Of a stretch of 64,000 bases of DNA, positions 40,658 to 49,244 are shown one piece after another. The notes under the pieces are model-generated. The model worked only from the letters and a program-made list of their open reading frames with translations. It made no database searches and was not told the DNA's origin. This DNA comes from Paenibacillus arenosi (GTDB lineage Bacteria > Bacillota > Bacilli > Paenibacillales > Paenibacillaceae). The DNA lies in the NCBI RefSeq assembly GCF_014841135.1, contig NZ_JACYTN010000006.1:1-64000 (forward strand), in the 5' to 3' direction. Position 1 is the first letter of the stretch. Each line of letters opens with the position of its first letter. The translations under genes and the position numbers were made by a program.

Positions 40658-40954
40658 TTAGTAGAACGGCCTCGGCCCGAAGCAGCCACCACAGCCACCG
40701 CCGCCGAATGGTCCACCAAATGGACCAAAGCCAAATCCTCCTCCACACCCTAACGTCCCAATGGCAAGCAAATCGAACAAGATGAGAGGCAGCAGAAAAC
40801 ATCTCGTTCTAGCCTTGCCGTCTGCTGGTGTCAGGACAAGCTCGTTACCGGAAATTCGAACAAGTTTGCCCGAAACTACTTTTCCGTCTTGACGCACAGC
40901 ATAAATATGCTGCCCTATCAATTTCTCGGCCTGAGATTTGGTAACATGCTGCAA
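40658..40954 (-). CDS. Small protein with Gly/Cys/Phe-rich tail, possibly spore-associated
   Basis: TTG 40954 has GAAGGAGGG just upstream, so it is preferred over a TTG 21 bases earlier; the product has 98 residues. Residues 10-50 (LIGQHIYAVRQDGKVVSGKLVRISGNELVLTP) read like a small beta-barrel of Sm or KOW type. A hydrophobic patch (CFLLPLILFDLLAIG) and a low-complexity GGGFGFGPFGGPFGGGGCGGCFG end follow. Similar tails occur in small coat proteins of spore formers; that role is inference. Confidence 0.6.
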   Translation of the reverse strand: MQHVTKSQAEKLIGQHIYAVRQDGKVVSGKLVRISGNELVLTPADGKARTRCFLLPLILFDLLAIGTLGCGGGFGFGPFGGPFGGGGCGGCFGPRPFY

Positions 40955-41185
40955 GGAAATCCCTCCTTCAGTCAACTTACTCTACAGCATATGAGAGCTT
41001 TACAAACCTGCTTGTATCGTTACCCTACTGACTTGCAAATTGTACGAATTCCTCATAGATTACGAGACTTTCACCTAAGGGCAAACACCATTTATAAATC
41101 TTCTAAAAATAAAAAGATTTCCATGGTAATATAAATATGCTTATTTCATCAAATATTCATATATTACATCTCATGGAAGTGCATT

Positions 41186-41617
41186 ATGAAGAAATTAATT
41201 TCTGGATTTTTCATCTTAGCCTTATTGGTTATCTCTAACATATTTGTAAGTCCTGAACCCGCTTCAGCCAGTAAAATGGTTACATACACGAACCTGTATA
41301 CGTACGATATGATGACCAAGCAGTTGAAGCAATTGGAAGCTGTCTATCCAGATGCAATCCATCTTGAATCTATTGACAAAACTCCCTACCAACGCAACAT
41401 TTGGAGTCAAAATGACAATGTTGGAATCTGGTTGGCTTCTGAAGCCTATAAAATGTGGTACCCAGTAGCTAGCAAAAATCAAAAAGTAGACGCAATTGAT
41501 AACATGCTTTTGCTCGAAGAGGAAGAAACTTTCTATCAGTATCCAAACATTTTGAAGCCGAACAAGAACAGCAAAAAGCCGCTTACGACCATCTTGCACC
41601 ATCAGTTGATCCAATGA
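41186..41617 (+). CDS. Secreted protein with M14 carboxypeptidase-like start, probably truncated
   Basis: The 143 residues begin with a clear signal peptide (MKKLISGFFILALLVISNIFV, cleavage after ASA). Next comes VTYTNLYTYDMMTKQLKQLEAVYPDAIHLESIDKTPYQRNIW, which resembles the first 45 residues of M14 zinc carboxypeptidases (siGkTpyGRNIW). The zinc-binding HxxE region that should follow is absent; the rest is unlike the family. It is therefore either a decayed or recombined peptidase gene or a small secreted protein with only this resemblance. ATG 41186 follows TGGAAGTG. Confidence 0.55.
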   Translation: MKKLISGFFILALLVISNIFVSPEPASASKMVTYTNLYTYDMMTKQLKQLEAVYPDAIHLESIDKTPYQRNIWSQNDNVGIWLASEAYKMWYPVASKNQKVDAIDNMLLLEEEETFYQYPNILKPNKNSKKPLTTILHHQLIQ

Positions 41618-41667
41618 TATAGTAACCCGCATATAGAGGCAATTGAACAAGACGGGAGATTCGAATC

Positions 41668-42444
41668 ATGAGCTATAAAATTGTGTTTTTTGACATTGAT
41701 GGAACACTCGTAAATGATGAAAAAGAGATTCCACTGGACGCAATTACGGCAATCGCAGAGCTGCAAAACAAAGGGGTGGAGGCAGTCATAGCAACAGGAC
41801 GAGCACCGTATTTTATAGAGTCCTTGGCAGAGCAGCTAAACATTGACTCGTTCGTCTGTTTAAATGGCGGGTATGTTGTCTACCAAGGAAAAACGATATT
41901 TAGACGATCGATTTCTCGTGAAGATGTGGAAACGCTAGTGAATCATGCAGCACTGCATCAGCATGCACTCGTATTTGAAGGAGAATCTGCTTTCTATTCT
42001 AGCATTCTGGATCACCCCTTTATGTTAGATGCTGTCCAATCGTTAAAAGTCGACCTGCCTGGCCATAATCCAGAATACTGGCACGACGAACCTATTTATC
42101 AAATGTTTTTACATTGCACGGCGGATGACGAGCACCTATATAACGAGATAGTGCCGGGCTTACGTTACATTCGATGGCACCCAACAGCTATGGATGTGCT
42201 GCCACATGACTCATCGAAGGCGGAAGGGATCCAGGCTATGCTTCAACTACTACATATTTCTCCGGAGGAAGCGATCGCCTTTGGTGATGGGCTCAATGAT
42301 AAAGAAATGCTGAACATAGTAGGCCTCGGAATTGCTATGGGCAATTCGCATGAAGAACTGTTACCATATGCTGATTACGTTACTGCTCATGTGAATGAAG
42401 GCGGCATCCGCCGTGGATTGCAGTATGCCGGATTAATCGATTAA
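41668..42444 (+). CDS. Cof-type HAD phosphatase
   Basis: This 258-residue HAD-superfamily phosphatase has motif I VFFDIDGTLVNDEKEIP, motif II ATGRAP and the C-terminal FGDGLNDKEMLNIVGLGIAMGNSHEEL. Its large C2B-type cap marks it as Cof/YbjI-like. Such enzymes dephosphorylate sugar phosphates, nucleotides or PLP with low specificity. ATG 41668 follows GGGAG. Confidence 0.93.
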   Translation: MSYKIVFFDIDGTLVNDEKEIPLDAITAIAELQNKGVEAVIATGRAPYFIESLAEQLNIDSFVCLNGGYVVYQGKTIFRRSISREDVETLVNHAALHQHALVFEGESAFYSSILDHPFMLDAVQSLKVDLPGHNPEYWHDEPIYQMFLHCTADDEHLYNEIVPGLRYIRWHPTAMDVLPHDSSKAEGIQAMLQLLHISPEEAIAFGDGLNDKEMLNIVGLGIAMGNSHEELLPYADYVTAHVNEGGIRRGLQYAGLID

Positions 42445-42522
42445 TATAGCATCGATGGATAAATGTGTTAATATGGAGTTCCAGCTTGTCTTCATATCCT
42501 ACAAGAAAGGAGGATGAATTAC

Positions 42523-42837
42523 GTGCTTCAATCCCCAATCGGCCGATTACGAATGATCGGAATTGTGGAAGGTATCTCCTATATTTTATTGCTATTTGTA
42601 GCTATGCCCCTGCGTACATTTATGGATATGCCTGAAGCTGTTTCTATTTCCGGCATGGCACATGGAATATTATTTTTACTATATATCCTTGCTGTTGGCC
42701 ATGTTTGGCTTGTTCATCGTTGGCCCCTCACTCGTGTTATTATCGCAGTCCTTGTTTCCTTTATTCCTTTCGGTAATTTTGTATTTGACCAATCATTGAA
42801 AAAAGAACAGAACGCCAACCCACCAAAAGCCGCTTAG
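42523..42837 (+). CDS. DUF3817 membrane protein
   Basis: GTG 42523 lies nine bases after AAAGGAGG, whereas ATG 42514 touches the site. The 104-residue product has about three hydrophobic segments: RMIGIVEGISYILLLFVAMPL, MAHGILFLLYILAVGHVWL and RVIIAVLVSFIPFGNFVF. This pattern, with GIVEGISY and HG, is that of DUF3817 (YdzA-like) integral membrane proteins of unknown function. Confidence 0.85.
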   Translation: MLQSPIGRLRMIGIVEGISYILLLFVAMPLRTFMDMPEAVSISGMAHGILFLLYILAVGHVWLVHRWPLTRVIIAVLVSFIPFGNFVFDQSLKKEQNANPPKAA

Positions 42838-42949
42838 GATCTTTCCCAAGCGGTTTTATTTTTTACTAAAATATTGACTATTGACACTTCCGTTTTTTTC
42901 TATTAATTTATATATAACCAAATGGTTATATGAAATTGGAGGTACGGCT

Positions 42950-43264
42950 ATGACGGACATTTATCGAGCCATCGCGGATCCTATTCGTCGAAAAATACTG
43001 CGCATGGTGTCGCAGCAAGAATGTACACAGTCGGATATCGTAGCTTCCTTTTCGATCTCACAGCCAGCTATTAAGAAGCATCTTGCAATTCTACTGGAAG
43101 AACAACTGCTGCTTGAACGCAGGGTGGGAAAGTTCTGCTATTACCGATTAAACACTCCTGTCTTTCAACATGAGTATTTACAGCTGCAGAGTGAATTGGG
43201 TCTTGTCTTGGAGAACAAACTGGCAGGACTGAAACATTACTTAGAGAACCTAGAGGAGGAATAG
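42950..43264 (+). CDS. ArsR-family winged-helix regulator
   Basis: ATG 42950 follows TTGGAGGTA and gives 104 residues. The DNA-binding core is DIYRAIADPIRRKILRMVSQQECTQSDIVASFSISQPAIKKHLAILLEEQLL. No metal-binding Cys cluster is visible, as in the SdpR/YczG-like branch that is usually paired with SRPBCC genes. It sits three bases before an SRPBCC-PDZ gene, so it probably autoregulates the pair. Confidence 0.92.
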   Translation: MTDIYRAIADPIRRKILRMVSQQECTQSDIVASFSISQPAIKKHLAILLEEQLLLERRVGKFCYYRLNTPVFQHEYLQLQSELGLVLENKLAGLKHYLENLEEE

Positions 43265-43267
43265 TAC

Positions 43268-43978
43268 ATGTTTGATTCACCGATTACGAGCGTAAAGAGA
43301 GAGACTTTTATCCGTACAACACCTGAGCGAGTTTGGAAAGCATTAACCAATCCAGCAGAACGGAATCGTTGGGAAACAAGGCAAGCCAACATCGATCTTC
43401 GCATTGACGGTAAGGTCGAGCTTGATTATGGCTGGGGTGTTGATTATGTCGGAACGATTGTTGAAATTGAGGAAAATGCTAGACTCGTTATAAAAGATGA
43501 GAGTGATGATTTGACGATCTGGACACTGCGAGCAGTTGAGGAAGGAACTGTGGTGGAGTTAGAGTACACAGGTCTATGGGCTGGAGCGCTCGGCTTTATG
43601 ACAGCCGAAGATATGGGATTCGGTACGGAACAACTGCTCCGCAATATGGTAACCGTGTTAGAAGAAGAGCAAGACAACCGCGGTACGTACTGGACGAGTT
43701 GGATCGGTGTTAATCACCACACCTTACTAAACAGCTCGCAAAAGGGCTCTGTTATTGTTAAAGTAATTCCAGACACACCTGCGGAAGGAATTCTTCTGGA
43801 GGGAGACATTATACTTCGTGTTAATGATCTTATAGTTGAAACTTTCAGCGATTTCGAACGAATCGTTACGATGACGGTACCTGGTCAAACCTTAACTGTC
43901 GGCATACTTCGTGGTGATGAAGAACAACAATTCACCCTACACACTGTCCCATTCGGAGAAAAGAAAGTCGCCTCCTAA
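43268..43978 (+). CDS. SRPBCC (AHSA1-type) protein fused to a PDZ domain
   Basis: Residues 8-135 are an AHSA1/SRPBCC cavity domain (RETFIRTTPERVWKALTNPAERNRWE, GGxVELDYGWG-like strands, FGTEQLLRNMVTVLEEE). Residues 160-232 form a PDZ-like domain (GSVIVKVIPDTPAEGILLEGDIILRVNDLIVETFSDFERIV, GQTLTVGILRGDE). There is no signal peptide, so the PDZ would act in the cytoplasm. SRPBCC proteins bind hydrophobic ligands; the added PDZ is unusual. It is in an operon with the ArsR regulator; ATG 43268 follows GAGGAGGAA. Confidence 0.87.
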   Translation: MFDSPITSVKRETFIRTTPERVWKALTNPAERNRWETRQANIDLRIDGKVELDYGWGVDYVGTIVEIEENARLVIKDESDDLTIWTLRAVEEGTVVELEYTGLWAGALGFMTAEDMGFGTEQLLRNMVTVLEEEQDNRGTYWTSWIGVNHHTLLNSSQKGSVIVKVIPDTPAEGILLEGDIILRVNDLIVETFSDFERIVTMTVPGQTLTVGILRGDEEQQFTLHTVPFGEKKVAS

Positions 43979-44013
43979 GCGAGTTACGTTTCTTATATAG
44001 ATACACATAACAA

Positions 44014-44046
44014 GGCCGCTACCGGACTCTTACCGGAGCGGTCTTT
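44014..44046 (+). terminator. Terminator after the SRPBCC-PDZ gene
   Basis: Stem GGCCGCT(A)CCGG/CCGGAGCGGTC, followed by TTTCT. Confidence 0.75.
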
Positions 44047-44081
44047 CTACTGCTATGGCAATCATACGATACCTCGATATA

Positions 44082-44618
44082 CTAGCTACCTTTTACCAAA
44101 TGGTTGTTTGCAACTGCTAAATGAATGTGCGCTATATGATGTCGATCATGCCAAATCAGTCTTTGAAGAGCTATATCTAGGGTGATGGAATCTAACACTT
44201 GTGTACGCAATTTTCTATGAAAATCATCAGGCTGGAGACTTTTACAGAGGATGAAAAATCTTCGGTGAAGCGTTTCGATGAGCAGTAAGGAATCTTCAAT
44301 GGGCAAATGATTATATTCATCAAGTGCCGCCCACGCATCTTGATCATACGAGCTAGCCGTAGGTTCTTCTTCGGTTAATGCACGCTTAAAACGCAAATAA
44401 GCATTTACGTTATTATCCGCTACATGATGCACAATCTGCTGAATCGTCCAGCCGCCAGGTCGGTAGGAGTGCTGAAATTGCTCAGGGGTTAAATGATGTA
44501 TTACCTTTCGCAGCTCTATACTTATTTCTGGAATCTGGCTGATAAAATAGTTTCGCTCTACCATGGTAGGATTCAGTATCGGTTTAAATGGAGTGCCAGA
44601 ATATTGATTGTTCTCCAT
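44082..44618 (-). CDS. YfiT-type DinB-family protein (putative bacillithiol transferase)
   Basis: The 178-residue four-helix protein has the metal triad expected for YfiT/DinB enzymes: HHVADN in the first half and LIWHDRHHIAHI near the C-terminus. RPGGWTIQQIVHHVADN and PTMVERNYFISQIPEI are typical of this subfamily, annotated as putative bacillithiol S-transferases. ATG 44618 follows GAGGGGCAATGAG. It stands alone on the minus strand. Confidence 0.9.
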   Translation of the reverse strand: MENNQYSGTPFKPILNPTMVERNYFISQIPEISIELRKVIHHLTPEQFQHSYRPGGWTIQQIVHHVADNNVNAYLRFKRALTEEEPTASSYDQDAWAALDEYNHLPIEDSLLLIETLHRRFFILCKSLQPDDFHRKLRTQVLDSITLDIALQRLIWHDRHHIAHIHLAVANNHLVKGS

Positions 44619-44699
44619 AGCCTCATTGCCCCTCTCAAGGAATCATTGAATTGCGCCAACTACCTATTCTCACAGCTAATTTTTCGTCAGGACGTCAGC

Positions 44700-45173
44700 T
44701 TACTCGCGTATATACCCACGTGCAATCGAATGATGGACTAGCTGTTGGGTATATGCCCACAACGTTTTAGAACCATTGCCAATTTCACAATTCCGCTTCA
44801 AAATTTGCTCATTTGTAATCTGGTAGGTCCTCCACGTGTCACCTTCATTGTAATAATTATTTAAGATAGGATGCAAGCGGTCTATCGAGGCGGCAAACCG
44901 TGCTTCTTTACTTTCTTTCCGCTCAAATTCAAGCCACAAGTTCATTAATTCCTCTCCCTGTTCTGTTGATAAGAGACCAAAAATTCGCTGTGCCGCTTGC
45001 ATCTCTCGTTCATGCTTGTCTTCATTTCCAGCCGTGTCATACGCAAATGTGTCACTATACCTTTCAGGTCTCCTACGTTTCGAACGATATTTCATCCACA
45101 TAAATAAGCCAGGTTTCATGTACATAAAAAATACACAGCACTCCTCAATAATGGTATTCAAAGGGGTACACAA
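44700..45173 (-). pseudogene. HD-domain hydrolase fragment lacking its catalytic N-terminus
   Basis: From about position 45056 down, the translation DTFAYDTAGNEDKHEREMQAAQRIFGLLSTEQGEELMNLW...LDRLHPILNNYYNEG...LWAYTQQLV matches the C-terminal half of YfbR-like HD-domain proteins. The preceding half, which should carry the HD metal motif, is replaced by about 40 residues of unrelated, Arg- and aromatic-rich sequence. It is probably a 5'-truncated gene; a functional fragment cannot be excluded. Confidence 0.65.
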
Positions 45174-45250
45174 TACCTTTCTGACAACGCTGCTCCCTTA
45201 CTAAGATTGCCTACAAGGTGATCCAAAATACTGGATAGGAGTGAAGATCT

Positions 45251-47629
45251 ATGAAACAACTAGTAACCGCTGAACAGTATGCAAAAGCAAAAGAATGGAG
45301 CCAAGATTGGCACGCTGATGTGGACAATGCACAAGTCGTACCACATTGGATTGGCCAATCGTCAACGTTCTGGTATCAACGCGATATTCGGGTAGGCGCA
45401 CAAAAAGGAAGCGAATATGTTATCGTGGATCCCGTTTCCAACTCGGTAGAACCTGCCTTTGACCATGCACGCTTGGCAACAGCCTTACGAGCCGTACTAC
45501 AGGAAGATGTTGATCCGCATCAGCTTCCGATTGATAAGCTAACGATTACTGACCATCATTCTATTATTTATTTTGTTGCAAAAGACAAATACTGGGCTTA
45601 TGATCAAACACAGAATGAATGCTATGAAGTAGAACCTACTCCGCACGCGAAGCCAACTGAATCATTATCTCCAGATGGACAATGGGCAGCCTACGTAGAA
45701 CAATATAATCTCTATGTCCGTCATCTAAAGACAGAGGAAGTACGGCAGCTAACCTATGATGGAGAACAGTACTATGGATACGGTTCCGAAGAATCAGCCA
45801 TGAATGAGACCTCTCAGCAAATATCGGGCGACGTCCCTCCACCAAGTGTGCTATGGTCGCCAGATTCGAAGAAACTGATCACGCTTCGTTTGGATGAAAG
45901 AAATGTAAAAGAACTGTATGTCGTTCAAAACGTCCCGCTAGATCAGAAGGAAGTTAGACCTACCCTGTACACGTCACGTTACGCGATGGTCGGGGATGAG
46001 CATGTTCCGATAATGGAAGTGTATATTGCTGATATCGAACATCAACAATCACTACGAGTAGAAGCCGAGCCTATTGCGGCTACTAGCCCCTCTGCTTTCC
46101 ACCCTATAACACCGCTAGCTGGTTGGTCTGAGGACAGCCAACAGGTCTACTATAAACAAGTAGCCAGAGACTTTAAATCAGCGCAGCTCATACTCGTCCA
46201 AGTTGATACGGGTGAAGCCAGAATCATTGTGGAAGAAACGAATGAAACGTTCGTATTCACTCATCTATATCATAATGGTAACACTTCATATTATAGTTAT
46301 TTAAAATTTATAACATCGTTGAAGCCTAACTTCCAACTACTACAGGATAACTCTCTCATTTGGCTGTCTGAACGAGATGGCTATGGTCATCTGTATGTCA
46401 TTGACTCTTGTACAGGTCAGACGCTAAGGGCATTGACAGCCGGCAATTGGAACGTCCGACGTCTCATCGCCATTGATGAAGAACAAGGCTGGGTCTATTT
46501 CACAGCAAGCGGTCGAGAAGCGGGACGTGATCCGTATTATCAGCACCTTTATCGTGTCCAGTTAGATGGCTCATGTCTCTCTTTACTTACACCAGAAGAC
46601 GCTAATCATAATGTACTTCTCTCTCCAGACTTCGCTTATTTTGTAAACACGCATTCTCGCGTCGATCTGCCACCAGTCTCTGTACTGCGCAGTGTACACG
46701 GAGATTGCATCCACGAGCTAGAGCATGCCAACATCCAGCCTTTGTTAGAGAGAGGCTATCAACTGCCAGAGCGCTTTACGGTTAAGGCGGCAGATGGGAT
46801 CACTGATTTATACGGCATTATTATCAAGCCTGCTCATCTCGATCTAGCACAAACTTATCCTGTTATCGATCATTACTATGCTGGACCTCAGGTCATTCAA
46901 ACACCAAAGTCATTTAGCTTAACGGCTTTAAATACTGGTGGAGCACAAGCACTCGCCCAACTAGGATTTGCCACTATCCTTATGGATGGCAAGGGAACTC
47001 CCTTCCGTTCCCGTGAATTTATCGACGTAGTAGCAGGAAATATGGGCGATGGTTCTGGGCTCGAAGACCATGTGGCGGCCCTGCCTCAATTGGCACAAAT
47101 GTATCCATTCCTAGATATCGAACGTGTAGGAATTTGGGGCAGTTCTGGCGGTGGCTACGGTGCAGCACGTGCTATTTTGAAATACCCTGATACGTACACA
47201 GCTGCGGTTGCTTCTGCAGGCAATCACGATCAATTGATGTACATTAATATGTGGGGTGAGCATTATCAAGGGATGCTTGATCCAAGATATCCGGATCGCT
47301 ATGCGAATCAAGCAAATGCGGATCTAGCTGCCAATTTGAAAGGCAAACTGCTGCTCGCACATGGCGATATCGATGATAATGTCCATATCGGCCAGACGTT
47401 ACGCTTAGCTGCTGCCCTGATTAAAGCAGATAAAGATTTCGATCTGCTTATTATGCCTAATGTCGAGCATAACGTTCCTGGAGAAGCTTATTTTATTCGT
47501 AGAAAATGGGACTTCTTTATTAGACACTTACTGGGAGTAGAACCACCTAAACTTCCCATACATGCACCTGTCAATGAAGGGCAATCTGCTTCCATAGAGT
47601 CTAATTCAATAGAAGTAAGTATGAGTTAA
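45251..47629 (+). CDS. S9 family peptidase (dipeptidyl-peptidase IV type)
   Basis: The 792-residue serine peptidase has an N-terminal beta-propeller (WSPDSKKLITLRLDER, LAGWSEDSQQVYYKQ, WLSERDGYGHLYVID). A C-terminal alpha/beta hydrolase follows with the nucleophile GIWGSSGGGYGAAR, the Asp in HGDIDDNVHIGQT and the His in NVEHNVPGEAYF. No signal peptide is seen, so it is likely cytoplasmic and degrades Pro-containing peptides. ATG 45251 follows ATAGGAGTG. Confidence 0.93.
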   Translation: MKQLVTAEQYAKAKEWSQDWHADVDNAQVVPHWIGQSSTFWYQRDIRVGAQKGSEYVIVDPVSNSVEPAFDHARLATALRAVLQEDVDPHQLPIDKLTITDHHSIIYFVAKDKYWAYDQTQNECYEVEPTPHAKPTESLSPDGQWAAYVEQYNLYVRHLKTEEVRQLTYDGEQYYGYGSEESAMNETSQQISGDVPPPSVLWSPDSKKLITLRLDERNVKELYVVQNVPLDQKEVRPTLYTSRYAMVGDEHVPIMEVYIADIEHQQSLRVEAEPIAATSPSAFHPITPLAGWSEDSQQVYYKQVARDFKSAQLILVQVDTGEARIIVEETNETFVFTHLYHNGNTSYYSYLKFITSLKPNFQLLQDNSLIWLSERDGYGHLYVIDSCTGQTLRALTAGNWNVRRLIAIDEEQGWVYFTASGREAGRDPYYQHLYRVQLDGSCLSLLTPEDANHNVLLSPDFAYFVNTHSRVDLPPVSVLRSVHGDCIHELEHANIQPLLERGYQLPERFTVKAADGITDLYGIIIKPAHLDLAQTYPVIDHYYAGPQVIQTPKSFSLTALNTGGAQALAQLGFATILMDGKGTPFRSREFIDVVAGNMGDGSGLEDHVAALPQLAQMYPFLDIERVGIWGSSGGGYGAARAILKYPDTYTAAVASAGNHDQLMYINMWGEHYQGMLDPRYPDRYANQANADLAANLKGKLLLAHGDIDDNVHIGQTLRLAAALIKADKDFDLLIMPNVEHNVPGEAYFIRRKWDFFIRHLLGVEPPKLPIHAPVNEGQSASIESNSIEVSMS

Positions 47630-47674
47630 CCTATATCGTTTACACTAACTTATCGATGAAATGGAGAGTTGCAT

Positions 47675-49040
47675 ATGGGAATAAAGCTTACTGGGAGAAG
47701 TAAATTTATAATGACGATTATGTTGTGTTCATTGTTTGTAGGCAATATTGTGTTCATTGTTTGTAGGCAATAGCGTGCTTAACGCGCTTGGAAGCAGCCC
47801 TACTCCACAGGGTCAGCAAGCAGCGGCTGCATCTACACAAACAAAAGCCACTACAACTTCGTCCAAGCAAGCAGCTGTTGTACTTCCAGCACTTAAAGGC
47901 CCGTACAAAGTGGGAACTGAACGTTTTCATTGGGTTGATAAATCCCGCCCTGAAACGTTCACTGCGGACAGCAAAGATCATCGTGAGTTGATGATTCAAG
48001 TATGGTATCCTACCAACGCATCAAGTGCATCACATAAGCTTGAACCGTATGCAACGAATCCAACATCGATGGCCAAAGCCTATGAAGGCTACATGAAAAT
48101 ACCTGCTGCACAATTTTTACCTTTACTCTCATCAACTACGCACTCTTTGATCAAAGCACCTATTGCCGAATCGAAACAAAAACATCCTGTACTTATTTTA
48201 TCGCATGGCTTCGGCATGCTAAACGATACGTATCGATTTATTGCCGAGCCATTAGCAAGTGAAGGCTACATCGTCGTAAGTGTACAGCATACGTATAATT
48301 CATTAATAACCACATTTCCCAATGGAAAGATTGCAAATTTCAACGGCACTAATGCCGACAGTACCTCTTACTTGGATCGGTTGATCACCAAAGTATGGGT
48401 GAAAGATATTCAATTTGTATTAGACCATCTAGATCAGCTTTCTGAGAAGCAGAGCTATCCTATTTGGAAACAGGCCGATTTGAATCGAGTCGGGATGCTC
48501 GGTCACTCATTCGGTGGTGCTACAGCTGCTCAAGTTATGCTGCAAGATAGCCGTGTAAAAGCCGGCATCAATATGGACGGTGGTTTTTTCGGTAGAGTGA
48601 TTCCCGAGACCGGAATTCCGGGTCCATTTATGCTGATGAACGCTAGCTACGATGGTTTGAAAAATTTAGAAAGCATCGATCCTAAACAATCTGCGGAAGC
48701 ACAAGGATTAGACGAAAAGAAGATAACGGAAATGTTGAAACATGTGATTGCACGCTACAAGCAGGCCGTACGCTTTAGCTACTCCGTATCCTTCCGCCAT
48801 GCAGACCATGGAACATTTTCGGATACGCCGTTAATTACCCCGTCGCCTGAATCAAATGATGCTTCCCGCTTACAAACAGTGTACCGTACGCACAGCAGTA
48901 TCAATGCCTATGCATTGGATTTCTTCGACCATTTCCTAAAAGGAAAGCCATCGAAACTGCTGGACGGAAAGAACAAGCTTGAAGATGTTAAGGTAGACGT
49001 TGGGGAACACGTGAAAACGAAAATATCAGCAGCTAAGTAA
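47675..49040 (+). pseudogene. Lipase-like alpha/beta hydrolase, frameshifted in the signal peptide by a 25-bp tandem repeat
   Basis: ATG 47675 has ATGGAGAG upstream and encodes a signal-peptide start (MGIKLTGRSKFIMTIMLCSLFVGN). The frame then ends at TAG because a 25-base unit (47723-47747) is repeated exactly at 47748-47772. Removing one copy restores one frame into SVLNALGSSPTP and the whole enzyme. The main frame, which could start only at TTG 47748, has VWYPTNAS, LILSHGFGMLNDTYRF, and the nucleophile GMLGHSFGGATAAQ, as in chlorophyllase/PAF-acetylhydrolase-like esterases. Without the signal peptide the product would not be exported. Confidence 0.8.
47723..47772 (+). repeat. Exact 25-bp tandem duplication
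   Basis: Positions 47723-47747 and 47748-47772 are identical. The unit length is not a multiple of three, so copy number sets the reading frame of the hydrolase gene. Confidence 0.97.
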
Positions 49041-49057
49041 AATTTAAATTCAGATTG

Positions 49058-49093
49058 GAGCCTTCTCGGTACATAACTGGGAAGGTTCTTTTT
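49058..49093 (+). terminator. Terminator after the first lipase-like gene
   Basis: Ten-pair stem GAGCCTTCTC/GGGAAGGTTC (two wobbles), followed by a run of T. Confidence 0.8.
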
Positions 49094-49244
49094 ATGTTCA
49101 TAAAAAGTACACAGCGTTGCGCGATAATAAGAAGCAAGGGGTTAGCCATCGAAGCATATGGCATCCATTAGCATCAGCCTCTTCACATCTAGAACAGTTA
49201 ACATACATTCAATTGTACATTTTATTAGTAAAAGGAGGATCGAT

